The notes under the pieces: model-generated | Database searches by the model: none | The model's input: only the letters and a program-made list of their open reading frames with translations | What the model was told of the DNA's origin: nothing | In this document: positions 11,562 through 22,901 of the stretch, in pieces | Position numbering within the stretch: position 1 is the stretch's first letter | How the letters are laid out: each line of letters opens with the position of its first letter | DNA from: Anthostomella pinea | Lineage: Eukaryota > Ascomycota > Sordariomycetes > Xylariales > Xylariaceae | Assembly: GCA_963556695.1 (NCBI GenBank) | Contig: CAUWAG010000018.1 | Span: 62,001 to 126,000 of the forward strand | Length of the DNA stretch: 64,000 bases | Direction of reading: 5' to 3' | Position numbers and translations under genes: made by a program

Positions 11562-14384
11562 TCAACTCCTCCCACCTTGGTCGACCTCGTCATACAGGGG
11601 GTCAAGCAGCAAGCTCCAATCCTGCTTCAGCTCGCGTCTGTACTCCCCACTCGTCTTGCGGGATTCGACAACCAAGATATCGCCTTTGAAATATGCAAGC
11701 ACGCCTCCCTTGCCGTCCATGCGGGCTGTGATGCGGAAATAGTGCTTGCCAGTTTCGTTGGTTTTGCGAACCGGGATGAATTGTAAATCGTTCTCTTGGC
11801 ACCACTCTTCCACTTCGTCGCGGAAAGTGGGCTCGGCTTTTTCCAGAGGCTGGGATGGGGCAAGAACAGGTATGGGCTTCTGCTCTGCCTTGGATTTGTG
11901 GGAGCGAGACTTGGATTGAAGCGCAGGGAGGCCATCGGGGCGAGGAAGTCTTCGTTTCGCGTCGCCACCCAGATCAAGAGCATGCTCAATGGTGAGACTG
12001 GCCTTGCCGAACTCGGCAACGAGGCTTTGCTGCGACGAAACTTCGGCTGGGAACACGTCGTCCTTCCACCACTGAAACCAAGTGCCTATCTCCTCGTAGT
12101 TGGAATTATCGCTTACAAGCCACTGGTAGAGCACCTCGTGGAACATTGGAAACACTTCTGTGACGATGACCTCGGCGACCATCGAGTTCGAGATAATGTC
12201 GGTCCATTTAAGGACACCGGAGAGCATCATCAGATACGGTTCCTGATCGCTAGGATCGATGCGAAAGTTTGCACGTAGGTAGCGAGCCATGCTTGGAAGG
12301 ATGTGGTGCATGACAAGGGGTTTCCACTGATCTTGTGCCTTGTTCGGCCGGAAAATGTCTTTCCACTGCTTTAAGCCAGGGATGACGCCCTTGTCAAACT
12401 CCCAGACGTCGATTAGTTGACGGAATTTGCGCCTCACATCAGCGACGAGGCCGGTTCCTTTGGGTTCGAGATGATGGACGGGTAAGTGCTGAAGCCAGGG
12501 GAACAGCCACAGGTGTGGAAGGTTGTGCTGCTTTTTCCTGGGTTTCCAATTTCCGATGGCATCGTCGAGCCTCCTCACCACCTGTTCTAGTAGTTGGGAA
12601 CGCACGAAGGCTGGGAACAGCTGGTCCCACTTGTCGAAGATGGCAATCAGGGGCGCCGCATCATATACGTCCCATATTTGAGAAACGGTTGTGACGAGCT
12701 TCGGGAAAAGCAGCTTATAGATCATACTCTCGTAGGCGGTAGTAGACTTCTGATGACGATATGTGGCGTCAACGTCGAAATCTTGCCATTTCGCCACCGC
12801 ATTCCCGTTGCCCGCCTTGTTTTTGAGACCGAGGAGACCTCGAATCCCCGAAAGATCCGTTGCAAAGTTGCCCAGCTTTGGGTCATCGAGAGGCTGCCAT
12901 CCTTGGACAGCTTCGCGTAAAAATGGGTGGATGCAAGCAACGGCGATACTCGCCAACTGCTCGGTATGGGTCGAAGAAGCGGCCTCGGCTTTCTTCAGTC
13001 CGGAGATGACTAGATCCCACTGTCGATCGCGTGCGGCTTGCGAAATGTCGTCCAGGACCGAGGAGAAGACGTCGAGCGCCGAAAATTCACTCTCGAGCTC
13101 GTCCAACTGCTGTTGGCGCTGGTGAGTTTCCATATCCAGCCACGCCTTCCTCTCATTCAAACTCTTGTACTCCTCTACGAAAGCCGTGAGATCGCCCTGG
13201 GCCCGCCTCGCCAGCTTGCGCGCCTCAGTCTGCTCGACTAGTTCGGTACCAGCTCGAGGGGTGAGCAAGCCCGAGCTCGACGTCAAGAGCTTCGAGTCGC
13301 GTCCCGTCATATCCAGGATCGGGGCGAAGGCATCGGGGATGTGTAGTCCTGGCGCAGCCTTTTGGATGTCACCGACGGTCATGTACTTTGTCTTGGGCCT
13401 CCTCGGGGTGCTCGCGCCGCTACCAGTCACACTATCCAGGCCTTTCCTATTTCGCTCGCGTTCGGCCTTCTTTCTCTCTTTATCCGAGTCTACAACCTCC
13501 TCCCCGCGCATGCGCGCCTGGCGCTTCTCCTCTTTGCGCTCCTGTTCTGACTTCTCCCTGACGGCTCCGAGACCTACACCTTGTGGTCGCAGTGTAGGTT
13601 CGATGATGACATTACGACCCTGTGCCTGGGCACCTAGACCTTGACCCTCGACGTAGCCCATGCGCGCCATCATCTTGGCGGCAAAAGATTTGGCCTTTCC
13701 TGTCCCTGTAAAGACACTAGGTTTCGGGGTCTGGGTTGCGGATGATGGGCCATCGTCAAGACCTGGATTCAGTACGGGGGCGTTCGCTGACGAAGGAACG
13801 AACCCCTTCCCCAAACGCGTGCTCCCATCATATTTGGTCTTGAAGCCCGTCGACTTGCTCGGTGTGTTTAGAGCGGCAGATGCGCCTTGAGATCGGGGGG
13901 GAGGCGCCCAACCGAGCCCCTGCGCTGAAGCTCGAAACCCCAGACCAACGCCAGCCATATCGTCATCATCATCGTCTTCTTCCTCCTCCTCATGATCCTG
14001 TGTGGTCCGTGACCCATTCCCCAGACCAGGGCGACTGCCTAACTCGTCCTCATCCTCTTCGTCCTCGTCCTCATCCATCTCTTCGTCCAGCTTCTCCTGG
14101 CCGGCGGAAACAAAAGCGACATTCTTGTGTCGCAGGTCCTTCTTGCCCTTCCACCGCCTGCCCGGGCCATCGTCCTCGCTATCGGAACCGAATATGCCCA
14201 AGGCTGCACTCTCCTTGGCGTTGCGACCGGTCCTTCGCCGTTTTCGGGGGTTGTGATCGACGAACTCGTCGGCGCGGGGATCGAGCGAGGGCTGTAGGTA
14301 CTCGTCGTAATCGTCCTCGTCGTTATCAGAAGACGAATAGGCGGCGGCATCGGCCTTGGAGATATTGGTTGGATCGAACGACAT
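11562..14384 (-). CDS. NTR1: G-patch spliceosome-disassembly factor, NTR1/TFIP11 homolog
   Basis: A single uninterrupted exon of 940 codons. The first 170 residues are very acidic, with long Asp/Glu runs. A G-patch follows at about residues 225-275 (AAKMMARMGYVEGQGLG, then QGVGLGAV), followed by a Lys/Arg/Glu-rich helical stretch. The long C-terminal half matches the GCFC/TFIP11-type domain, including LHIPDAFAPILDM and W-rich segments. In yeast and humans the G-patch activates the DEAH helicase Prp43, which takes apart the intron-lariat spliceosome; the protein is nuclear. Length is close to metazoan TFIP11 and longer than yeast Ntr1. The start codon lies directly before a conserved-looking N-terminal SFDP-like segment. 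PSF3 lies upstream on the same strand. Confidence 0.85.
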   Translation of the reverse strand: MSFDPTNISKADAAAYSSSDNDEDDYDEYLQPSLDPRADEFVDHNPRKRRRTGRNAKESAALGIFGSDSEDDGPGRRWKGKKDLRHKNVAFVSAGQEKLDEEMDEDEDEEDEDELGSRPGLGNGSRTTQDHEEEEEDDDDDDMAGVGLGFRASAQGLGWAPPPRSQGASAALNTPSKSTGFKTKYDGSTRLGKGFVPSSANAPVLNPGLDDGPSSATQTPKPSVFTGTGKAKSFAAKMMARMGYVEGQGLGAQAQGRNVIIEPTLRPQGVGLGAVREKSEQERKEEKRQARMRGEEVVDSDKERKKAERERNRKGLDSVTGSGASTPRRPKTKYMTVGDIQKAAPGLHIPDAFAPILDMTGRDSKLLTSSSGLLTPRAGTELVEQTEARKLARRAQGDLTAFVEEYKSLNERKAWLDMETHQRQQQLDELESEFSALDVFSSVLDDISQAARDRQWDLVISGLKKAEAASSTHTEQLASIAVACIHPFLREAVQGWQPLDDPKLGNFATDLSGIRGLLGLKNKAGNGNAVAKWQDFDVDATYRHQKSTTAYESMIYKLLFPKLVTTVSQIWDVYDAAPLIAIFDKWDQLFPAFVRSQLLEQVVRRLDDAIGNWKPRKKQHNLPHLWLFPWLQHLPVHHLEPKGTGLVADVRRKFRQLIDVWEFDKGVIPGLKQWKDIFRPNKAQDQWKPLVMHHILPSMARYLRANFRIDPSDQEPYLMMLSGVLKWTDIISNSMVAEVIVTEVFPMFHEVLYQWLVSDNSNYEEIGTWFQWWKDDVFPAEVSSQQSLVAEFGKASLTIEHALDLGGDAKRRLPRPDGLPALQSKSRSHKSKAEQKPIPVLAPSQPLEKAEPTFRDEVEEWCQENDLQFIPVRKTNETGKHYFRITARMDGKGGVLAYFKGDILVVESRKTSGEYRRELKQDWSLLLDPLYDEVDQGGRS

Positions 14385-14929
14385 GTCGAGGCTGCGTTTC
14401 CGACCGGTTTTGGCCTATGGAGTCCAGTCACTCGACCTCGACGCGCGGCAGTCACGCAGCTCACGGCAGTATCTATTTTTGCGCATGGACCGGTTGCGCG
14501 ACGCGTGTTGTATTCGCTATGTACCGCAGGGCGTCGGCCGGGTGCTTGATGAATGGAGATATATGTGTGGCAGTGACGTGACGGACTCTGTAAGGTTGTA
14601 TTTGATGTTGCTTGACTTTTAGTTTGAGGTAGGTACTTAGCTTAGACAGTTGATCGGCAAAAGGTGGTCCGGACAGTACATTACACAGTATAAACGTGTC
14701 GCAAACACTGTACGGTCAATACCTCCCACTCCACCACTCCACCTGGGGCTGCTGGGCCGCCGCCAGCGCAGAAAATGAACTGTGCACACAGCAGGATCTA
14801 TCACACATCCCCGACCAGATATATACTCACTGTAGCATATCTGGTATGCCATAGCAGGACGCGAGCCTCCGTAGACGTCTGGCTCGCCTTCTACCTCTGT
14901 TCTGTGGTATGTATATAGTGGTGTGGTCT
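14385..14929. other. intergenic between PSF3 and NTR1
   Basis: About 545 bp that must hold the NTR1 promoter and the PSF3 3' end. No gene or clear motif was recognised. Confidence 0.55.
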
Positions 14930-15557
14930 TCAGTGCTTCTTGACGCCCTCCATCCACGCCTTGGTACCCTTGACTCCGTCGTGGGCATTCTTAAATAACA
15001 GCCTCTCCCACTCCTCCATACCCCTCACAAAGTCCTCGCCCGCTATGGCGCCCAGGTCTTCAGCGCCACCAGCCTTCCGCGCGTGGAGGGCGATGTCGGC
15101 AGCGCGCGTGACGAAGGTCTTGCGCAGGATGGCGCATATCTCGGCCTCCTCGAACAGGTCCAGCATGCGCGTGCCCAGGCCGTAGAAGTTGTGTGACTGG
15201 TCGCGGAGGGGCACGGCGCGAGGGTCGGCCTTGAGGGCGGACATGACCTCGTTGGACAGGGCGGGCGGCAGGTTCAGGGAGACGAATGACTTTGCGTCTT
15301 CATCGGAGCTGCTGGGGGCGCGGTTGGCGAGAGCCAGCAGTTCAGCCAGCCATAGCGGGAGACCGACGGTGGTGCCGGTCTTCAGCGGCTGGGCCGGGTC
15401 GTTGTCGAGATAGCCGAGCTGGGCGATCTCGAGCTCGAACTTGCACGGGACCTTCTGGGCGGGGGGTCGGGGGGTCAGCTGCAGACACGAACGGCGAGAG
15501 TAGGAGTAGGCATACTTCGGAGTCAGTGAGGATGGCGTCTACATCGTAGTAGGACAT
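14930..15557 (-). CDS. PSF3: DNA replication complex GINS protein PSF3
   Basis: Two exons, 15516-15557 and 14930-15454, give 188 residues. The start MSYYDVDAILTDSEKVPC is the hallmark Psf3 N-terminus. The middle contains the LPLWLAELLA helix and the end has the FYGLGTRMLDLFEEAEI helix followed by FVTRAADIALHARK. Psf3 joins Sld5, Psf1 and Psf2 in the GINS ring, which binds Mcm2-7 and Cdc45 to form the replicative helicase in the nucleus. The 61-nt intron splits the gene after the 14th codon (GAA|GTATGC...CAG|AAG), so the first exon is short and easily missed. Length is normal for fungal Psf3. Confidence 0.92.
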
Positions 15558-16226
15558 GTTGCCCGCACCTGTCTCGACGGGTTGCAGGTTGCAGGCAGGA
15601 TCCCGTACATGGAGATGGAGATGGAGATGGAGATGGAGGTTGCTTGCGGGACGCGACGACGCGACGTGGACTACCTACCCAAGGTAGGTACCTAATTAAC
15701 AAACCTATCAATTACATGTATAGGGCAGCTGCCGGGCTCCAGGTTCCGGGCCGTCACCAACTGGCCCGGCCCACCGCTGTCTGCTGTGAACACGGAATTG
15801 AAGTTATGTTATCCATACCTACCCGGGGGGACCCCGTTTTTAGACAGTGTGTTAGCAGCCTTCCAGGTGCCTAACAATGTTGTCAGGTCGAAACATGTTG
15901 AATGGGAGCCGGAAATAGACACCGGAAGATCTCCAGTGGGGCAGAGACGCACGGGGCATCTGACCCACCACGAAGACAGATGATCAATCTCAGTACGCAG
16001 AACAAGAACACAATCAATAGAATCCATCAACATCCCTGTATTCAACAAAACATGCTGTTGTACAGCTTACTAGTTTGATTTCGTGATAATTTTAGTACGA
16101 ATATTGCTTCAGTTAAATAATTAAACTATTTACTATTATTTTAAACTTTAATAAAGGCTGATATAATATAACGATCGCGTATAATTATACTTAATTACCG
16201 CTTTATTAATATTATTACTGTGGGGG
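15558..16226. other. intergenic, passing into AT-rich DNA
   Basis: Upstream of PSF3. It holds a hexamer microsatellite (15609-15641) and a TACCTACC/GGTAGGTACC word. After about 16060 base composition switches sharply to AT-rich DNA bordering the inverted-repeat element. No gene was seen. Confidence 0.6.
15609..15641. repeat. (ATGGAG)n hexamer repeat
   Basis: About five perfect copies of ATGGAG in tandem, 50 bp upstream of the PSF3 start codon and therefore probably in its promoter or 5' leader. Confidence 0.9.
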
Positions 16227-16422
16227 CAGGCTTGAATGATCAATCATAATACTCGAGTATGGGGTCAAGGTCATGATGTTGCTGATGGTTGGATTGGGAA
16301 GTCTAGCTGGACCTGCAGGTCTGGCTAAGTGACCTCACAATCTGGTATCTAATCTCTTATCTAATCATACATGTGGGTTCTGTATGGATGGTTTGACTGT
16401 GGAATCACATGAATCCAACAAT
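16227..16422 (+). repeat. left arm of inverted repeat
   Basis: 196 bp, reverse complement of 17604-17798 with a few substitutions and a one-base length difference. It contains the palindrome ACTCGAGT and AT-rich, GATT-containing words. Confidence 0.85.
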
Positions 16423-17316
16423 TACTTTATTAGTATTAATTACTTTACTAAGCCGAATATCACACGTTTAAATTAAAGAATAAATAACTGCTTAAAATAA
16501 ATGTTGTGAGGATTGTGGTGGCAGTATGGTGGCAGTCAGGAAGGCTGCCAGCTGACAAGGGGTCAGGCAGGCACCTTGGCAGAATAATGGGATGGAAGCA
16601 CCAGGAAAGGTGGCTTTCATGGGTGATAGACAAGGGATCTTTGGCTGGAGGATCAATGGATAGGTACATCTTTGTATTTTGGTGTGTATCTAATACTAGA
16701 TTGGTCCCCCAGACCCATGGATAAAGCGCAACGCACTAGACCGATCATCACTCCCATGTTTTGACTCTGATGATCCGATAAATGTTCTTTTATTCTTTTA
16801 TAATACTTTGTAGTTGTTAGATTGAGTGGTGCAAGTAGTGTAGCTGCAGGTGTTCTGTGCGCGGACCAAGTAGATCCAGGGTGGTTCTAACGCACTTAGA
16901 ACGGTCGATTAGCGACCGTTGCCCCACAGCTCTAGCGCTACGCTAGCTAGACGCGTTATAATTGTACTTAAGTGTAAATATATCTGTGATAATGGTTACA
17001 AAACTACGAACAAACGTGCCACCAATACTTCCGCATACAAATTCTCATAGTAGCTTAATAAATATAGGTAAATAAAATAATTTTAATCTTATAATTTACA
17101 GGTTTTTTATTCGAACTGTAATATCACCTTACAATTTTTTTAAAAATGAAGTAATAAAATTAAAGTAATAAATTTATAAGTTAAAGTTAAAAACTTTATT
17201 ATATAGCTTTATAATAGCTTTAATTTTAGTTTTTGTTACGTGATTGAATTTTGAATTTTAAACTTAAATTTTTACCAAGTTAAAATGTCCTGGCTTAATC
17301 AAGTAGTAGTGCTAAT

Positions 17317-17404
17317 AATGGTTTAACTTTAATAAATTATTTATACTTTTTTATAGTTTTAATGGTTTAACTTTAATAAATTATTTATACTTTTTTATAG
17401 TTTT
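17317..17404. repeat. 44-bp tandem duplication
   Basis: Two perfect adjacent copies of a 44-bp AT-rich unit starting AATGGTTTAAC, with the first bases of a third copy after 17405. It lies inside the AT-rich element and is non-coding. Confidence 0.9.
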
Positions 17405-17603
17405 AATGGTAATATTATATTTATTTTAATATAAAAACTGAATTATTACTAATCAGAGCGCTAGTTATAATGTTATTACGATACTACATTTATTTAAAAT
17501 AAGGCGTATAAAAACAGCCTGTATGTATTATATTTATACCTTAATAAAATGTTATTAAACTTATGTTAAACTTTTTAAATACGAGTTTTTAAAAAATAAG
17601 TAT

Positions 17604-17798
17604 ATTGTTTGATCCATGTGATTCCACAGCCAAACCATCATACAGAACCCACATGTATGATTAGATAAGAGATTAGATACCGGATTGTGAGGTCACTTAG
17701 CCAGACCTTCAGGTCCAGCTAGACTTCCCAATCCAACCATCAGCAACATCATGACCTTGACCCCATACTCGAGTATTATGATTGATCATTCAAGCCTG
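17604..17798 (-). repeat. right arm of inverted repeat
   Basis: Reverse complement of the left arm at 16227-16422. An (AT)n run at about 17805-17835 follows directly outside it. Confidence 0.85.
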
Positions 17799-17803
17799 TT
17801 CCA

Positions 17804-17834
<31 letters not shown>

Positions 17835-18302
17835 TACGCTATAAGTCTTCATTATTAATAAACTACTATTTTTATTTTACAATGATAACGTAGTTATAGT
17901 ACTTAGTTTTGTGACAATTTTCTTGGTGTCTCTTATTTTAACACCGAGAGTGCCGACGGGCAGCCGACGCTGCAGATAATAATGGCGCATGTACCTTACC
18001 TACAGGGATTATTATTATGACGGAAGATTGATGGCAGCTCCCCAGCTCCCCACCATTCACCAGTGACCGACCACTGACCACAGCTCGGAGCTCTCGCCTC
18101 TCGCCTCTCGCGCTGTAAAGTGGAAAGAGCAACTGCCAACAAAGTCATTTACCTCTAAATCCTCACAATTGATTCTCTTCCAAGTTGCCAACTCGAGCAC
18201 TGCAACACCACCCACCACCTTGACCTCGACCAAGACCCCATTGACCCCATTGGCCCATTGAACCACAGCGCTGCCTTCGACACTCTGCCTATTGCCTCCA
18301 AT
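17799..18302. other. intergenic upstream of SOD2
   Basis: Begins with an (AT)n microsatellite at about 17805-17835, stays AT-rich to about 17940 and then returns to normal composition. The last 300 bp must hold the SOD2 promoter and 5' leader, with CT- and CA-rich stretches but no site that can be named. Confidence 0.5.
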
Positions 18303-19073
18303 ATGGCCTCCACTCTCTTCCGAACAGCCCCGGCCGCCCGGGTAGTTCTGCGCGCTGCATCCATCAAGCCCGGCGTTGCCTCTCTGGCCAGCACATCCTT
18401 CACCAGGGGCAAGGCCACGCTGCCCGACCTTTCCTGTATGTCAATTCCCACCTGTCTCGGTGTACGAACAAGACCTCTTGGCTGACCCGTGCGCGCCTGC
18501 CCAGACGACTACGGCGCCCTCGAGCCATACATCTCCGCCAAGATCATGGAGATCCACCACAAGGGCCACCACCAGGTCTACGTCAACGGCCTGAACAGCG
18601 CTTTAGACTCCATTGACGAGGCCAAGGCGAGCGGTAACGACAAGGCCGCCGCCGCCGCCGCCCCTCTCCTCAACTTCCACGGCGGCGGCCACGCCAACCA
18701 CTCGCTGTTCTGGGAGAACCTGGCCCCGAACAACAAGGGCGGCGGCGGCGAGCCCGAGGGTTCCCTCAAGTCCGCCATCGACAAAGACTTCGGCTCCTTT
18801 GACACAATGAAGAGCCAGGTCAACACCGCTCTGGCCGGCATCCAGGGCAGCGGCTGGGCCTGGCTGGTCAAGGACAAGACCGCCGGTACTCTGCAGGTCG
18901 TCACGAGGATGAACCAGGACCCCGTCATCGGAAACTACATCCCGCTCATGGGCATCGACGCATGGGAGCACGCCTACTACCTGCAATACCAGAACAAGAA
19001 AGCCGAGTACTTCAACGCCATCTGGAACGTAATCAACTGGGGCACCGTGGCAAAGCGCCTGGAACAGGCGTGA
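18303..19073 (+). CDS. sod2: mitochondrial manganese superoxide dismutase
   Basis: Two exons, 18303-18435 and 18505-19073, encode 233 residues. The first 35 or so residues are rich in Arg, Ser and Ala with no acids, a typical mitochondrial presequence. Metal ligands are visible: His62 (EIHHKGHH), His110 (GGHANHSLFW), Asp196 and His200 (GIDAWEHAYYLQY). Tyr70 and the NQDP segment carrying the active-site Gln fit the manganese type. The enzyme converts superoxide to hydrogen peroxide and oxygen in the mitochondrial matrix. The 69-nt intron splits the Tyr codon of DLSYDYGALEPY. Length and motifs are complete, so the gene should be functional. Confidence 0.95.
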
Positions 19074-20381
19074 GGGGAGTATGATTAGCCGGGACTGTAC
19101 ATTACGACAAGATTCAGATCAGGTATCTGACAAATGTCAATCGACGGCAAATTATTGTTGACCGGTTTCTAACCGCCCTTTCGAGGTCGCGCAGTTCAGA
19201 CAAAGAGACAAGGGTGGTCCATATAATATCGAAATCCATGGATAATGCCTTCTATTTTCTTCATTTGCGATCGCTCACGTTTATAGTGTATCTGGTGAAG
19301 TACGTCGACACCATGTTAACAGCTCCCCGACCTTGAACACATTATGTTTACCTGCAGAGGTACACATCATGGACAGCCCGACGTCACATTCAAGGACTTT
19401 TCCCTCCAACTAATCAGCCAATGCCTGTGTCGTCACGATGCCGCTATTGTCGTATCTCAGCTGCAAGTATTTCGATCTCTCGTTGGTACGGCGAACGACC
19501 AACCTGTTGACCTCCAAGGGTACTCCTCTGAACCAACCGATTCCCAAGGCCAACCTTGCCAAACCACGTCCTAACACGTCCTCTTAACCAGTTAGCCCAC
19601 GCAAACTCCAAACGCTCTAGGAGCTCTAAAACGCTTGAATCTGCAATAAAAATCAAACGGCAGCAGTCATCACACTCCTTCCACAAGCAAGCGATAAGAC
19701 CAAGCTTCCTAGCAGAAAACTCTACGCTCCAATCTCCGCAAACACCACACACGCGTACAGCTCCCTTTTTGTCACCTTAGCTAGCAAATCCACTAGCTCA
19801 TCCACTCCTTCGAGCCCTAATAAAATCATCACAAGCAGTCACGGCGCTCAAATATCCTCCTAACGTCACGCCCTCTAGCGATAGCGCCCTCTAACTCGCT
19901 CGTATAAGTCATCCCTTACGCTGGCATCCTTAACGGTTAGTAGCTGCCCTAGCAGTAACGCCTTCCAGCAACATCTTCACGCCCTCTAACTCTAACAACC
20001 TCGCTAGGGCCGTCATAATGCCTAATCCTCATCGACCAAGTACCTTCCTCAGCAAAATAATAAAAACCGCGCCGTATAGCTTCATCAGCAAAAGAATTAC
20101 AACCACGTCGTATAGCTTCCTGATTAGAAAGATAGCGATATAATAGTTAAAGCCCTTATATAGACAGCTTTACCTTCACACAAAAGGACTTTTCGAGTAG
20201 TGTACGCTATATAAGAACTTCCAGCAACGTCCACGGCAACGGATCTACTAAACAAGTTAAATAGTCGTCTCAACATGACGTATAATTTACTTACTTAAAC
20301 CTAGCACGCCGCCGCTCCTTACGAGAGGCCCTGGTTAACGCCGCTTTCAGCAGCCGTCCTACCGGCGTTAAATTCTACAAG

Positions 20382-20407
20382 AACAACAACAACAACAACA
20401 ACAACAA
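20382..20407. repeat. (AAC)n microsatellite
   Basis: Eight or nine AAC triplets in tandem in non-coding DNA. Confidence 0.9.
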
Positions 20408-20597
20408 TACGCTAAGTCCAACAGAACAAAACACCGCAAATTATCTCAATCTACTAAAACTTTAAGCATGGCGTCAACAGGCTCACAAGCTTACAGCTTC
20501 AGGCCGATGCGTCACATGCGGAGCGGCGTGCACGCAAAGCCTTGCATATAAATCCAGGGTCTGCTCGTAACACCTCATTCCCATCTTCTTGGAACCG

Positions 20598-20623
20598 TCA
20601 TCATCATCATCATCATCATCATC
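20598..20623. repeat. (TCA)n microsatellite in the subtilase 5' leader
   Basis: About eight TCA/CAT triplets just upstream of the chosen subtilase start. An upstream in-frame ATG at 20542 would translate it as a His run before the signal peptide, which argues for starting at 20659. Confidence 0.85.
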
Positions 20624-20658
20624 GCTACCCAATATTCGGTCTGTCTTGCTGCCAAGCC

Positions 20659-21952
20659 ATGTTGTTCAGACTCAATCAGCTAGCTCATCTGGGGGCTGTC
20701 ACCCTTGGCCTCGTCAGTGCACACCCCCTCGTCCAGACGAACCTACGTGGCTTCGATGTCATCCCAAATCACTACATCATCACGTTGAAAGACGACATCA
20801 CCACGCATTCGCTCCAAGTTCATATGGACTGGGTCCAGAGCTTGTCAGGTAACGACTCGCCGATGGAAGGGATCCGCAAACAGTGGAATATTGGCTCATG
20901 GAGAGCCTACTCGGGCTCTTTCGACGACGAGACCCTCGCCCAAATCAGGACGCACGACGCTGTGGAAGCCATCGAATCCAGCACGTTGGTCCGTACCATG
21001 GAGGAGATTACCGAGTACAACGCGACCTGGGGCCTGGAATCCATCTCTCACAGGGACCGTGCATATGACGACAATGATCACGACTACGTGTACGATTCGA
21101 GTGCCGGCAACGGTACGTACGCCTACATCATCGATACAGGGGTGAGGACAACACACGACGAGTTCGAAGGTCGTGCCACGAAGGGCGCCGACGGAATCAA
21201 TGAGGATATTGCTGGTGACCTTTGTGGCCACGGTACACGTAAGTCACCCTGAACATTGGAGCTCCACTGTCGTATCTACTAACCTTGGCCGATCAGATGT
21301 TGCCGGCACCCTTGCCGGCAAAACATATGGCGTTGCCAAAAAGGCCAGTATTATATCGGTCAATGTCTTCGGCGGCTATTGTCATATTGGAGTACCAACC
21401 GAAGTAATACTCGCTGGGTACCAGTGGGCGGTGGACAACATCACGGCCACGGGAAGAGAGCAGGTTTCTGTCATTTCGATGTCACTCGGCGGTCGTGAAC
21501 GGTCTCATGCTAAGAATCGCGCCATAAAGGCTGCCTGGCAGCTGGGCATTCTCACTGTCGTTGCTGCTGGTAACGATGGCCGTGATGCAGCTTATTACTC
21601 ACCTGCGTCTGTGGCGGAGGCGGTCACGGTCGCGGCCATCACGTATAACGACGCGCGCGCGCCTTTCAGCAACTGGGGAGGCTCGGTTGACATATTCGCC
21701 CCGGGCGTAGACATCAAGTCGGCCGGAAACAGCAATGATACGGCAACGCTGATCAAGAGCGGTACAAGCATGTCCACGCCTCATATATCCGGCTTGGTAC
21801 TCTACCTGAAGAGCCTGATGCCAACTCTGACGGATACGCCCGAGGCCACGGTGAATTTCTTGAAGGCGTTGGCCACGAAGGGTGTGGTCGAGAATGCACG
21901 GCGCGCGCCCAATTTACTGGGCTTCAACGGACACGGGGTGCTCAAGCTGTGA
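20659..21952 (+). CDS. secreted subtilisin-like serine protease (S8, proteinase K group)
   Basis: Two exons, 20659-21238 and 21297-21952, encode 411 residues. Residues 1-20 form a signal peptide, followed by an inhibitor I9-type propeptide (about 35-115). The catalytic triad is complete: Asp159 (YIIDTGVRTTHDEF), His191 (CGHGTHVAG) and Ser351 (SGTSMSTPH). The oxyanion Asn286 is present (VAAGNDGRDA). The 58-nt intron interrupts the codon for the second His of GHGTH and is essential for that motif. Proteinase K-like enzymes of this size are exported and activated by removal of the propeptide. They digest proteins outside the cell during saprotrophic growth or infection. The start at 20659 was chosen because it places the signal peptide first. 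Confidence 0.9.
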
Positions 21953-22901
21953 ACAGGTCTGGAAGACTCTCACGGGTCCTGAAAGAGTTTGATATGCCTC
22001 CTTCGGCTCGAAATAGCTTGTTGCGGCGTCTCTCCTTAAGGTAGTCTTAATACATGCGTACGTACACCCGTCTGGTCCCTTTTCCTCATTAGCCAGGCCC
22101 TTTCTCTGCGTAGCTGAGACATGCACAGCTCTGAAACACGTCGAAGGGAGACATCACAGGCACATGGTCACAAACTATAGACGTGACTGACAAAAGAACT
22201 GGCGGCTATCGGTAAGATTTTGATTACGTCCGGTCAGTGATCAGACCGGTTGCCGACGCTCCTCTCGACCTCAGCTCGTATGACGCGGCGCTTGCATTGC
22301 GTCTCGCGCGCTTCACGTCGGCCACCACGTCCCGCCCACGGGGCCACAACACCCTGGGAAAAGATTGATTTGAACTTGCTCAGCACCTAGACGCCACCAC
22401 GGTCGTTGTCACGTGCCAAGGACCCCTCAGGGCCCACAGACTTGGCTAAAATAGAGTATCATTACGATCGAATGTTGCAGTCCCGGGCCCACCTCTGGCT
22501 TCATGATGCTAGAGGTGAGCTCATGATCTCACATCGTACCGCGTACCGCCCAAGACTTGCGGTATAGGGGTTGACCGGAGTGCGGAAACGCATATTTAGA
22601 CAACACTAACACGTTACTCAAACGTTAGCAAAGAGCTACTCAGGGTGTTTGTTCTCTTCGGACTTCCTCTACTATCATAGGCTATCTCACAGACCCAAGG
22701 GAACCATCACAAAATCTCCAGAAGTACAAAAACACACAATTACTACCTAGTATACGAACAAGAAAAGAGAATCATCTCCTCAGATTATTACCCCATCCAC
22801 CGATTCCCCTACCTTTGGCTTCTCGGTGTTACTTTCTCCTTATCTGGCGGCTTCCACATCACCATCAGCCATCGATTGCCGACGAGCTGGAAGCGAGGTT
22901 T
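21953..22901. other. intergenic between subtilase and PKS 3' ends
   Basis: Convergent tail-to-tail region of 950 bp. No ORF of note and no recognisable element. Confidence 0.6.

Larger units (their letters stand above)
16227..17798. mobile_element. AT-rich element bounded by ~195-bp inverted repeats
   Basis: The left arm, 16227-16422, and the right arm, 17604-17798, are reverse complements with roughly 95 % identity by eye. They start outermost at CAGGCTTGAATGATC and end inside at about ACAAT. The 1181-bp interior is mostly very AT-rich, with one less biased stretch at about 16500-16930, and has no long ORF. Several arm mismatches are C/T or G/A, as expected after RIP-like mutation. The structure fits a decayed DNA transposon or a large MITE with long terminal inverted repeats. 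No transposase was recognised and no clear target-site duplication was seen. Two inverted insertions of the same short element flanking older AT-rich DNA is an alternative. Confidence 0.55.
19074..20658. other. intergenic, low-complexity and repeat-like
   Basis: About 1.6 kb. From roughly 19780 to 20500 it is CT- and CTAAC-rich, with short imperfect repeats such as CGCCGTATAGCTTC/CGTCGTATAGCTTC near 20080-20130 and GCCCTCTAAC words, which may mark an old degraded element. It also holds the (AAC)n and (TCA)n runs listed separately. No gene was recognised. The last part must include the subtilase promoter. Confidence 0.5.

Noticed and set aside
16677..16750. tRNA- or SINE-like segment on the minus strand (GGTCTAGTGCG ... 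GGGGGACCAATC)
   Set aside because: A cloverleaf could not be folded, and the A- and B-box matches are too weak.
20542..20658. Upstream in-frame ATG extending the subtilase by 39 residues
   Set aside because: It would put a microsatellite-encoded His run before the signal peptide; the ATG at 20659 gives a normal secreted protein.
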